This document shows positions 1 through 6,056 of a stretch of 11,564 bases of DNA, in pieces. Both the position numbers and the translations under genes were made by a program. Location: positions 1 to 11,564 of the forward strand of contig JAEZSL010000334.1 in assembly GCA_023443925.1 (NCBI GenBank). The letters are read 5' to 3'. This DNA is from Bacillota bacterium (GTDB lineage Bacteria; Bacillota_A; Clostridia; Lachnospirales; Lachnospiraceae). The number at the start of each line of letters is the position of its first letter. The stretch's first letter is position 1. Below the pieces are notes generated by a model. It did not search any database, had not been told where the DNA came from, and worked only from the letters and a program-made list of their open reading frames with translations.

Positions 1-144
1 GCAGCAAAAATCATAATTACCCAGTTCGGAGGTCCCGACGGAGAGCTGGCCGCTTCCATGCGTTATCTGTCTCAAAGGTATACCATGCCATATAAAGAAG
101 TAAGTGCTGTATTAACCGATATAGGTATATCGGTATCAAAATGA
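1..144 (+). pseudogene. CotJC-like manganese catalase, N-terminal fragment, 3'-truncated
   Basis: The window opens inside a reading frame that ends at TGA 142-144. It reads AAKIIITQFGGPDGELAASM then RYLSQRYTMPYKEV and LTDIG, closely matching from memory the N-terminal part of CotJC-type spore-coat manganese catalases (family length about 190 residues). The Glu of DGELAA (nt 43-45) corresponds to the first metal ligand. In the family LTDIG continues into TEELAHLEM, which supplies further Glu/His ligands; here it runs into ISVSK and a stop. The di-manganese site cannot be complete, so this is most likely a decayed or internally deleted copy. The gene starts left of the window. No continuation of the four-helix bundle is visible in any frame after 144. 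A sequencing or assembly error at about nt 125 is the main alternative. Confidence 0.7.
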
Positions 145-179
145 CACCAGATGCCAGCGGTTGCTGAATATAAATATGC

Positions 180-208
180 TTGACTTTTTTATTTCAACCT
201 ATCATACT
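180..208 (+). promoter_or_regulatory. Sigma-A-type promoter for the YitT-family gene
   Basis: TTGACT (180-185) is followed after 17 nt by CATACT (203-208), a good -35 and an acceptable -10 for a vegetative sigma factor. Transcription would begin near 215, giving a leader of about 40 nt before the GTG start at 258. It lies after the broken CotJC fragment, so the downstream gene can be transcribed independently. Confidence 0.55.
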
Positions 209-257
209 ATGGAATAGAGATTAGAGATATAGGTACTGCGTACTTAAGGAGGATTCC

Positions 258-1121
258 GTGGAAAAGCAAAATACATTATGGACAAAGATCAGAGAATACC
301 TGTTAATAACCCTTGGGGTTGAATTAGTTGTAGTTGGTGTTTATTTCTTTAAATTTCCAAACAATTTTTCCATCGGTGGAGTTACTGGTTTAGCAATTCT
401 TCTAAGCAGTATAATCGGACCGGCAGTTAGTTCAGGAACAATAGTATTTATAATTAATTTAATATTACTGGCTGTTGGATATCTGGTTTTAGGAAAAAGT
501 TTTGGTAACCGCACCGCTTACGGTAGTCTATTAATGTCCGCATCCTTAAGTTTGTTAGAAGTGATTATTCCCATGAATGGACCCATGACCCATGAGCCTA
601 TGCTGGAACTTGCATTTGCAGTCATACTTCCGGCGGTGGGAGCGGCGATGCTGTTTAATATTGGTGCTTCTACGGGGGGAACGGATGTTATCGCCATGCT
701 GCTTAAAAAATACTCCAGTATTGATATCGGGCGTTCTTTACTATATTCAGATCTTATATTAACCCTGTTTGCCTTTCTGGTTTTCGATATCCAGACCGGC
801 TTATTATCCTTATTAGGCTTATTACTAAAATCGACCCTGGTTGACACCGTAATAGAAAGTTTGAACCTGAATAAGTATTTCACCATAATCTGCGAGCATC
901 CAAAACCCATCTGCGAGTATATTACAAAACACCTGCACCGCAGCGCTACCATCTTTGACGGGAAAGGTGCTTTCTCGGATAAAGAAAGAAAGATTATCCT
1001 GACGGTTATGAACCGCGGCCAGGCAGTTATGTTAAGAAGATATATTAAAGAAGTCGAACCGGAAGCGTTCGTACTGATAACGAATACCAGTGAAATTGTA
1101 GGACGAGGGTTCCGAGCTTAA
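258..1121 (+). CDS. YitT family membrane protein (YitT_membrane + DUF2179)
   Basis: This 287-residue protein has the two-part YitT architecture. Residues about 10-200 form a hydrophobic region with five or six membrane segments, including the family-typical FKFPNNFSIGGVTGLAILLS stretch and the Gly-rich FNIGASTGGTDVIAMLL. Residues about 220-287 form a cytoplasmic DUF2179 domain (SATIFDGKGAFSDKERKIIL, ending FVLITNTSEIVGRGF). The length is normal. The GTG start is supported by TAAGGAGG (245-252) five nucleotides upstream. The transport substrate of YitT proteins is not established, though the family is widespread in Firmicutes. The gene is a single transcription unit closed by the hairpin that follows its stop codon. 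Family assignment is secure; function is unknown. Confidence 0.93.
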   Translation: MEKQNTLWTKIREYLLITLGVELVVVGVYFFKFPNNFSIGGVTGLAILLSSIIGPAVSSGTIVFIINLILLAVGYLVLGKSFGNRTAYGSLLMSASLSLLEVIIPMNGPMTHEPMLELAFAVILPAVGAAMLFNIGASTGGTDVIAMLLKKYSSIDIGRSLLYSDLILTLFAFLVFDIQTGLLSLLGLLLKSTLVDTVIESLNLNKYFTIICEHPKPICEYITKHLHRSATIFDGKGAFSDKERKIILTVMNRGQAVMLRRYIKEVEPEAFVLITNTSEIVGRGFRA

Positions 1122-1192
1122 AAACAGCCCCAATTCAAGGATTTATTATTATGAAAGAATATAATAAATTCCTGGATTGGAGGCTGTTTTTT
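1120..1192. terminator. Bidirectional intrinsic terminator between convergent genes
   Basis: A long near-perfect inverted repeat: the left arm starts AAAAACAGCC and runs through CCAATTCAAGGA and TTTATTATTAT; the right arm is its complement, ending GGCTGTTTTTT (to 1192). Arms are close to 30 bp with a loop of a few bases and one or two single-base bulges. The plus strand ends in six T. Read on the minus strand, the A-run 1120-1124, which overlaps the YitT stop codon, becomes a five-T tract. It can therefore end both the YitT gene and the convergent transporter gene. Confidence 0.85.
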
Positions 1193-1352
1193 AAAGCCTA
1201 TACTCTGAATATTGAGTAAGACACAAATATTTAAATTAACGAAGGTTTTATAATAAAGCTTAACGACATACAACAAGAGCTATATATTGTCTAACGGCAG
1301 CCGGATATTATCGATGCTATCTGAGATTCAAGTTAATTATATGGATACCATG
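1193..1352. other. Convergent intergenic spacer without a supported gene
   Basis: A+T-rich spacer between the bidirectional terminator and the stop of the TSUP gene. I see no ribosome binding site plus start codon and no recognisable RNA. A short open stretch on the minus strand (about 1270-1320) is closed by stops at both ends and gives no recognisable peptide. Confidence 0.5.
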
Positions 1353-2111
1353 TCACCCTGTAATTACTTTGATAAATAACAAAGTAATTACGACCAGGAT
1401 AATGGGTCTGACCACTTTAAAACCATTCTTTAATACCAGCCCCGAACCTAAATAACTGCCGGCTACACTAAAGACCGCTGCGGTAATGCCTAATACAAAT
1501 ATTATCTTTCCATTAAATAAAAAGGTTACAAGAGCTGCCACGTTGGAAGCTAAGTTAACCAGCTTGGTATTGCCGGAGGCAACACCGATATCCATTCTGG
1601 CCAGACCGGTATAGATGAGTATTAAAAAGGTTCCGGTTCCCGGGCCGTAAAAACCATCATAAGCACCGATGATAAAGGATGCCGTACAGGCTATGAGATA
1701 CACCTTTTTTCTCGGAAGCGGTTCTGCCAAAACTTTTTTTGTAAAGTCTTTGTTAATCAGAACATAAAAGCCTACGACCGGCAGAATAATTATAAGAATA
1801 ATTTTAAGTACCTTCTCATCCACTAACAGGGCAAGATTAGCTCCCAGGGTTGAACCGAATAACGCCAGTAGGATAGAAGGAATTCCGATACCCCAATCAA
1901 CTAATTTATTTTTACAATACCGTACGGTGGCAATTACCGTACCAATACTGGAAGAAAGTTTATTGGTAGCAATGGCATAATGGGGCGGAAGCCCTGCGAT
2001 TAAGTAGGCCGGAAGCGAAATTAATCCTCCTCCGCCGGCAATTGAGTCAACAAAGCTGGCAAGAAACACCAGAGGGCAGACGATTAAAAAAGTATGTATA
2101 GTAATATCCAT
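1353..2111 (-). CDS. TSUP family (TauE/SafE) sulfite/sulfonate-type transporter
   Basis: This 252-residue integral membrane protein of the TSUP family has the usual length and duplicated topology of seven to eight hydrophobic segments. The N-terminal half carries DSIAGGGGLISLPAYLIAGL followed by PPHYAIATNKLSSSIGT. The C-terminal half carries the internal repeat YDGFYGPGTGTFLIL and ASGNTKLVNLASNVAAL, both typical of the family. ATG at 2111 is preceded by TGGAGT (complement of about 2117-2122) at normal spacing. Characterised members move sulfite, sulfonates, sulfoacetate or organic anions; nothing here fixes the substrate. The gene has its own strong promoter with a leader of about 125 nt. Its last codons and stop lie beside a perfect 12-bp inverted repeat (1360-1391). 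Confidence 0.92.
   Translation of the reverse strand: MDITIHTFLIVCPLVFLASFVDSIAGGGGLISLPAYLIAGLPPHYAIATNKLSSSIGTVIATVRYCKNKLVDWGIGIPSILLALFGSTLGANLALLVDEKVLKIILIIILPVVGFYVLINKDFTKKVLAEPLPRKKVYLIACTASFIIGAYDGFYGPGTGTFLILIYTGLARMDIGVASGNTKLVNLASNVAALVTFLFNGKIIFVLGITAAVFSVAGSYLGSGLVLKNGFKVVRPIILVVITLLFIKVITG
1360..1391. repeat. Perfect 12-bp inverted repeat inside the 3' end of the TSUP gene
   Basis: GTAATTACTTTG (1360-1371) and CAAAGTAATTAC (1380-1391) are exact complements around an eight-base A/T loop. The repeat lies in the last codons of the transporter gene, encoding VIT twice, and ends five bases before the stop codon. No T-tract follows on the minus strand, so it is not a canonical terminator; it could be a 3' mRNA-stabilising stem. 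Confidence 0.6.
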
Positions 2112-2127
2112 GTAAACTCCATTTCTT

Positions 2128-2192
2128 AAGCCTGGCTCCTAACGGGTTGTAAGTTGCCGGATTTCACTTTAAGTATTTTCCTTGATAGGCTT
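2128..2192 (-). promoter_or_regulatory. Possible structured 5' leader of the TSUP gene (weak S-box resemblance)
   Basis: On the minus strand a perfect 6-bp closing stem, AAGCCT (2192-2187) with AGGCTT (2133-2128), encloses about 53 nt containing TATCAAG and GTGAAATCCGGCAAC. These strings recall parts of the SAM-I (S-box) core, but the GGAGGGA segment and normal spacing are absent. The Shine-Dalgarno sequence follows about 10 nt after the stem. It may be a degenerate or unrelated structured leader, or chance similarity. Confidence 0.2.
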
Positions 2193-2244
2193 TGTTACTA
2201 ATATATGTAATATTATAGTAAGTCCAAAATTCTTAACTTGAATC

Positions 2245-2273
2245 AGTATACTCATTCTAAATTATTTAGTCAA
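2245..2273 (-). promoter_or_regulatory. Near-consensus sigma-A promoter for the TSUP gene
   Basis: Read on the minus strand, TTGACT (2273-2268) and TATACT (2250-2245) are separated by exactly 17 nt. Each differs from the sigma-A consensus by one base. Transcription would start near 2238, leaving a leader of about 125 nt before the ATG at 2111. The promoter points away from the repeat array that begins about 10 bp behind it. Confidence 0.75.
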
Positions 2274-2283
2274 CCAAAATCGC

Positions 2284-2564
2284 GGAATCAAATTAAATAA
2301 AATCGGGAAAATCAAATTAAATAAATCGGGAAACTCAAATTAAATAAAATCGGGGAAATCAAATTAAATAAAATCGGGAATAACAATTCTATAAAAACGG
2401 GAGATTAATTTTATAATAACGATAAACGAGATATTAATTTAATTAAATACATGAAATCAATCTAATAAAAATGCGAAATCAATTTAATAAAAAACATGAA
2501 TTCAATTTATTAAAAATGAGAAATCAATTTAAATAAAGCATAAAACCAATTTAATTAAAACAAG
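2284..2564. repeat. Degenerate tandem array, about 12 units of 22-24 bp
   Basis: About twelve consecutive A+T-rich units. Units 1-4 (2284-2305, 2306-2328, 2329-2352, 2353-2376) are nearly identical, reading GGAAATCAAATTAAATAAAA and then TCG, with one-base indels. Units 5-7 (2377-2450) are diverged. Units 8-12 (2451-2564) follow a variant, GAAATCAATTTAATAAAAA. The period stays at 22-24 bp except in unit 7 (about 29 bp). Units abut without unique spacers, so this is not CRISPR. The period is not a multiple of three and the array is stop-rich, so it is not coding. It lies between the divergent TSUP and FAD/Rieske genes. Confidence 0.85.
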
Positions 2565-2742
2565 AAATATCTGCATATTAGGTCAACAGAAAATACGCGG
2601 ATACAGACTAGAATATAAGATTTTGGTAATTCTATAATTAGCTGATTATAAAGTGATAAGTTTATTTTATAAATCAATGGAGCCGGATACTATCACTATA
2701 ATGATACACAATTTACTTTGTTTAATTTATCAGGATCTCTGA
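2565..2742. other. A+T-rich region upstream of the FAD/Rieske gene
   Basis: No gene is supported here. It holds two candidate promoter signals for the downstream operon and an imperfect transition out of the tandem array. A dyad TATCA-6-TGATA (2691-2706) covers the TATAAT at 2697-2702 and could be an operator. Confidence 0.5.
2623..2652 (+). promoter_or_regulatory. Candidate promoter of the FAD/Rieske-cyclase operon
   Basis: TTGGTA (2623-2628), an 18-nt spacer, then TATAAA (2647-2652) form a plausible sigma-A promoter. A competing signal is the perfect TATAAT at 2697-2702, which lacks a good -35 at the right distance and may need an activator. The sequence alone does not decide between them. 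Confidence 0.4.
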
Positions 2743-2802
2743 TTGGTTAAGAGCTTGGAAAGGAAAGCGCATAATCGCTGCGGTTATTATGCCGGTATTT
2801 AT

Positions 2803-4260
2803 ATGGAATCTATTTGGAAAAAGGAGTGCAGCATTGAGGGGCGGGAGCCACTGAAAGGAGATATAACCGCTGAGGTTGCCATTATCGGTGCCGGAATGGC
2901 GGGGATTTTGACTGCATATCTGTTAAAAGAAAAAGGAATTGAAGCCGTTATATTGGAGGCAAACGAAATAGCAAGCGGACAGACACAGAATACTACAGCA
3001 AAAATAACCTCGCAGCACAGCTATACCTATGATAGTCTGATTCAGGATTTTGGCAGGGAAAAGGCGCATATGTATGCCATGGCCAATCAAGAGGCGATTG
3101 GCCGTTATGAGAAGCTGATTTCAGATTTGGGAATTTCCTGCCATTTTGAAAGATTGCCCTCCTTTTTGTATACTACAAAGGATGTTGAAAAAATAGAAAA
3201 TGAAACAAAAGCTGCAATAGAATGCGGTATTGACGCGGAATTTACTACGGATACCACCCTGCCTTTTTCTGTAAAAGGGGCTGTAAAATTCCCTGAGCAA
3301 GCCCAGTTCAATCCCCTGGAATTCTTAAAAGAAGTCGTCAAGCCGCTTAAGATCTATGAGCATACTTTGGCGGAAGGTGTGGAGGATCAGGTGATTATAA
3401 CAAAGGGCGGGACGGTTAAGGCTGGTACCATCGTGATAGCAAGTCATTATCCGTTTATCAATAGTCCCGGCTACTATTTCCTGAGAATGCATCAGGAGCG
3501 GTCTTATGCGCTGGCCTTAAGTAATGTACCTAAACTGGACGGTATGTATAAGGATGAAAGTCAGACGGGATATTCCTTCCGCAATTACAAGGATATGCTG
3601 ATACTGGGAGGGGGAACCCACCGAACCGGGGAAAACCCCACCGGCGGAAAGTACGAAACCTTAAGAAAGGCAGCCAGGGAGTACTATCCGGGCTGCATTG
3701 AAGTGTGTAACTGGTCTGCCCAGGACTGCCATACTGTTGACGGAGTACCCTATATCGGTCACTACTCTGCCTCAACACCCAATATGTACGTAGCTGCCGG
3801 GTTTAAAAAATGGGGCATGACGAATTCTATGGTATCGGCAATGATTTTAAGTGATAAAATAAGCGGCAGTGAGAATCCTTATGAAGAGGTATTTCATCCC
3901 AGGAGATTCGATGTGACGGCCTCTATGGCAGGACTTTTTAATGAAACCGGTCATGCCGTAAAAAGTTTGATTCTTAAAAGATTTAAGATACCGGATACCA
4001 AATTGCAGGAAGTGCCGGAGGGGCATGGTGCTATCATTGATTATGAAGGGGAAAAGATTGGGGTTTATAAAGAGCTTGGAGGTCAGGTGCATATGGTATC
4101 TGTTAAATGCACTCATTTAGGCTGCCAGCTGGAATGGAATCCCGACGAACTGTCCTGGGACTGCCCCTGTCATGGTTCCCGCTTTGATTATAACGGAACC
4201 CTGATCAATAATCCTGCATTGGAGAACATTGAACATGAATTACTTGCTAAAGAGGTTTAA
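2803..4260 (+). CDS. FAD-dependent oxidoreductase with C-terminal Rieske [2Fe-2S] domain
   Basis: The protein has 485 residues from ATG 2803. Residues about 20-385 are a DAO/DadA-like FAD-binding oxidoreductase. The dinucleotide motif is AIIGAGMAG (Gly29, Gly31, Gly34), followed by VILEANEIASGQTQNTTAKI; the distal FAD-contact region is near VAAGFKKWGMT. Residues about 395-485 are a Rieske domain. C436-x-H438 and C454-x2-H457 are the expected cluster ligands, and C441 with C456 match the disulfide pair of bc1-type Rieske proteins (CTHLGC, CPCHGS). This fusion is a known clostridial and bacillar family, but its substrate is not established. The start was chosen because family members begin MxSIW; TTG 2743, with AGGA seven nt upstream, would add 20 residues and cannot be excluded. 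The 3' end overlaps the next gene, implying joint translation. Confidence 0.9.
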   Translation: MESIWKKECSIEGREPLKGDITAEVAIIGAGMAGILTAYLLKEKGIEAVILEANEIASGQTQNTTAKITSQHSYTYDSLIQDFGREKAHMYAMANQEAIGRYEKLISDLGISCHFERLPSFLYTTKDVEKIENETKAAIECGIDAEFTTDTTLPFSVKGAVKFPEQAQFNPLEFLKEVVKPLKIYEHTLAEGVEDQVIITKGGTVKAGTIVIASHYPFINSPGYYFLRMHQERSYALALSNVPKLDGMYKDESQTGYSFRNYKDMLILGGGTHRTGENPTGGKYETLRKAAREYYPGCIEVCNWSAQDCHTVDGVPYIGHYSASTPNMYVAAGFKKWGMTNSMVSAMILSDKISGSENPYEEVFHPRRFDVTASMAGLFNETGHAVKSLILKRFKIPDTKLQEVPEGHGAIIDYEGEKIGVYKELGGQVHMVSVKCTHLGCQLEWNPDELSWDCPCHGSRFDYNGTLINNPALENIEHELLAKEV

Positions 4261-5161
4261 AAGAAACAGCTTTTTTGAAGGCTGGTACTTTAAACACCAG
4301 GCGGGAAACAGCATACTTGCCTTTATACCGGGTTATTGTACGGATACTAACGGGAAATCCAGTGCCTTTATACAGATTATTATGAATGAATCTTCCTGTT
4401 CAATTCCTTTTTCCATAGACGATTTCTCCATTGACCGCAGGAGAATGGTTATAAGGCTTGGAAAGAACGTTTTTAGCCGTAAGGGGATTAGAATTAATAT
4501 TAATACAGCAGAAATCAAAATAATAGGACAGCTTAAATATGGAAAGATAAGTCCTATACATTATACGATTATGGGTTATTTTAAATATTTTCCATTTATG
4601 GAATGTAAGCATGAAATCCTTAGTATGTACCATAAAGTATACGGCTGCGTCAATTGCAATGGTAGAAAATATAATTTTAATCCGGGAACCGGTTACCTGG
4701 AAAAGGATCTGGGGTATTCCTTTCCTAAAACCTATCAGTGGATTCAGTGCAGCCAATTTCCGGGGAATTTGTGCTCTGTCTTTTTATCCATAGCGGATAT
4801 ACCTTATCATGGTATAAACTTTACAGGATGTATCTGCAATATTCTTTATCAGGGCAGGGAATACAGACTGGCTACCTATCTGGGTGTTAAGATCTTAAAG
4901 AATACGAAAGAGGAGGTCTACCTGAAACAAGGTTCGTATGAATTTCGGATCTTTTTAAAGAATGAGGCTTCCGGTACTTCAGAGGAGGCTTCCGGGGAAA
5001 ATTCAGGCTTTTCCCATGAGCTGTTTGCACCCATAAAAGGAGATATGACAAGAATTATTAAAGAGCAGCACTTGATTTGTGGCAGGTTTATGCTATATAA
5101 AAAGAAAAAGCTGATATTTGATTTAACCAGTTCTAGTGTTAGTTATGAATATGTTGATTAA
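4235..5161 (+). CDS. Tocopherol-cyclase-like family protein
   Basis: The protein has 308 residues, no signal peptide and no clear membrane helices. It resembles the tocopherol cyclase family, a lipocalin-like beta fold: FFEGWYFKHQ at about 13-22 and GYLEKDLGYSFPKTYQWIQC at about 153-172 are the family signatures (in plants the latter is close to GYxExxWGxxFPxxWxWxQ). Plant and cyanobacterial enzymes close the chromanol ring of tocopherol from a prenyl hydroquinone; low-GC Firmicutes are not known to make tocopherol, so the substrate is unknown. A short tail insertion, EASGTSEEASGENSG (about 245-260), contains a small duplication. ATG 4235 sits 26 nt inside the upstream FAD/Rieske gene, with GGAG at 4221-4224; a TTG at 4229 is the alternative. 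The overlap suggests translational coupling and a shared pathway. Confidence 0.8.
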   Translation: MNYLLKRFKRNSFFEGWYFKHQAGNSILAFIPGYCTDTNGKSSAFIQIIMNESSCSIPFSIDDFSIDRRRMVIRLGKNVFSRKGIRININTAEIKIIGQLKYGKISPIHYTIMGYFKYFPFMECKHEILSMYHKVYGCVNCNGRKYNFNPGTGYLEKDLGYSFPKTYQWIQCSQFPGNLCSVFLSIADIPYHGINFTGCICNILYQGREYRLATYLGVKILKNTKEEVYLKQGSYEFRIFLKNEASGTSEEASGENSGFSHELFAPIKGDMTRIIKEQHLICGRFMLYKKKKLIFDLTSSSVSYEYVD

Positions 5162-5303
5162 GGTATAAACACAATCCAATAAATTTGTGCCGGAAACGGC
5201 CTTATCCCATTGAGGATGCAGTATGATTTGAGAGTTATCAGGATTAAAACAACCGCAATGCATTTGGAGAATGGTTGGAAATTATATGGTATAAGTGATA
5301 GAG
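5162..5303. other. 3' untranslated stretch after the cyclase-like gene
   Basis: The 142 nt between the stop and the terminator hold no open frame with a ribosome binding site. The only visible structure is a small GCCG-GAAA-CGGC stem with a GNRA tetraloop at 5189-5200. Confidence 0.4.
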
Positions 5304-5349
5304 TAGGACTTAATAAGAACCGGGGTGGTTGTTATTAAGTCTTATTTTA
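5304..5349 (+). terminator. Intrinsic terminator of the FAD/Rieske-cyclase operon
   Basis: GACTTAATAA-g-AACC (5307-5321) pairs with GGTT-g-TTATTAAGTC (5327-5341) around a loop of about five bases rich in G, extended by a few bases outward including a G-U pair. A T-rich tail (TTATTTTA) follows. It stands about 145 nt after the cyclase stop codon. Confidence 0.75.
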
Positions 5350-5357
5350 TAGTCAGG

Positions 5358-5397
5358 AGTTGATTGAATATAGATTTATCAAAATCTATATTTCAAC
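5358..5397. repeat. Second hairpin downstream of the terminator
   Basis: AGTTGA...ATATAGATTT (5358-5377) is complementary to AAATCTATAT-T-TCAACT (5382-5397), with three extra bases in the left arm and a loop of a few bases. There is no T-tract, so it is either a back-up stem or a DNA palindrome. Confidence 0.55.
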
Positions 5398-5576
5398 TGG
5401 TGTAGTTTACGGCATATGCTGCTCTTGAGTCTTAGTAATTACCTAAATGGATTGGGTGTCAAAGGTCAATTCTGTATGATAATAATGTGGGGTAATGTTT
5501 TTATAGTACAAAGATAACTTTTAATAAAAAGAATTACTCAGCTTGTCAATTAAATTGTTGTTAGGATATTTGTATT
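5398..5576. other. Intergenic stretch without a supported feature
   Basis: A+T-rich sequence between the hairpin and the 23-bp array. I see no open frame with a start signal, no RNA gene and no clear repeat. Confidence 0.4.
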
Positions 5577-5944
5577 GATTTTCCGTGAGGTAATTTACAG
5601 ATACCCATGAGGGTAATTTATAGATTTTCGTGAGAGGATTTTACAGATATCCGTGCCGGTAACTTACAGATATCCATGAGGGTAATTTATAGATTTTTGT
5701 GAGAGAATTTTACAGATATCCATGAGGGTAATTTATAGATTTTTGTGAGAGAATTTTACAGATATCCGTGTCGGCATTTTACAGATTTCGTGAGAGAATT
5801 TTACAGATATCCGTGTCGGCATTTTACAGATTTCGTGAGGGCATTTTGCAGATATCCATGGGGGTATTTTGCAGATTTTCGTGAAGAAATATTTATAGAT
5901 TTTCGTGAGAATATTTTTACAAGTTTTTATGGTATATTTCTACA
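5577..5944. repeat. Tandem array of fifteen to sixteen 23-bp units with 46-bp higher-order structure
   Basis: Units of 22-24 bp abut from 5577 to 5921, with a degenerate sixteenth to 5944. There are two types. Type A starts GATATCC(A/G)TG and continues (A/T)GGGTAATTTATA or TCGGCATTTTACA. Type B starts GATTTT(C/T)GTG and continues AGAGAATTTTACA. They largely alternate; reading left to right the order is B A B A A B A B A B A B A B B. The 46-bp A+B pair at 5669-5714 is repeated exactly at 5715-5760, and type-A units 5761-5783 and 5806-5828 are identical, which indicates recent expansion. A 75-codon open frame through the right part arises because two 45-bp pairs keep the phase; it has no ribosome binding site. 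The array ends just upstream of the kinase promoter. Confidence 0.93.
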
Positions 5945-5951
5945 TATTGAA

Positions 5952-5980
5952 TTGAAAAATCACAGCCTATGAAATATAAT
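5952..5980 (+). promoter_or_regulatory. Near-consensus promoter of the two-component operon
   Basis: TTGAAA (5952-5957), a 17-nt spacer and a perfect TATAAT (5975-5980) predict a strong sigma-A promoter with a start near 5987. Its -35 box lies about eight bp past the last degenerate repeat unit, so a protein bound on the array could influence it. Confidence 0.75.
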
Positions 5981-6043
5981 AGTTAAGAATAAAGTCGAAT
6001 AAAAGAGGCTCGACATGTGGTCTGTCATTACAGAAAAATTGGC

Positions 6044-6050
6044 AGGAGAT
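6044..6050 (+). promoter_or_regulatory. Ribosome binding site favouring the ATG at 6057
   Basis: AGGAGAT lies six nt before ATG 6057. The upstream in-frame ATG 6015 has a weaker AGAGG (6004-6008), also six nt away. The stronger match decides for 6057, which also puts the signal-anchor helix at the usual place near the N terminus. Confidence 0.5.
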
Positions 6051-6056
6051 ATCTGC

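Noticed and set aside
518..952. 144-codon open frame on the minus strand within the YitT-family gene
   Set aside because: It is antisense to a clear YitT-family coding sequence, has no family resemblance, and its codons mirror the sense gene.
1270..1320. Possible peptide remnant on the minus strand in the convergent spacer
   Set aside because: Only about 15 codons between stops, with no start signal and no recognisable homology.
2284..2564. CRISPR array
   Set aside because: Units are only 22-24 bp and directly abut without unique spacers; no cas genes are nearby.
5189..5200. GCCG-GAAA-CGGC tetraloop hairpin as a small RNA or terminator
   Set aside because: The four-bp stem is too short and no T-tract follows; the real terminator is at 5304-5349.
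5577..5944. CRISPR array or plasmid-type iterons
   Set aside because: The two alternating unit types resemble a repeat-spacer pattern, but both types recur and there are no unique spacers. Iterons are unlikely because no replication initiator gene is present.
5745..5972. 75-codon open frame encoding a repeated 15-residue Arg/Phe/Tyr-rich peptide
   Set aside because: It is a by-product of two 45-bp repeat pairs staying in phase within the 23-bp array. There is no ribosome binding site, the frame is interrupted by TAG just upstream, and units of 46 bp elsewhere break the frame.
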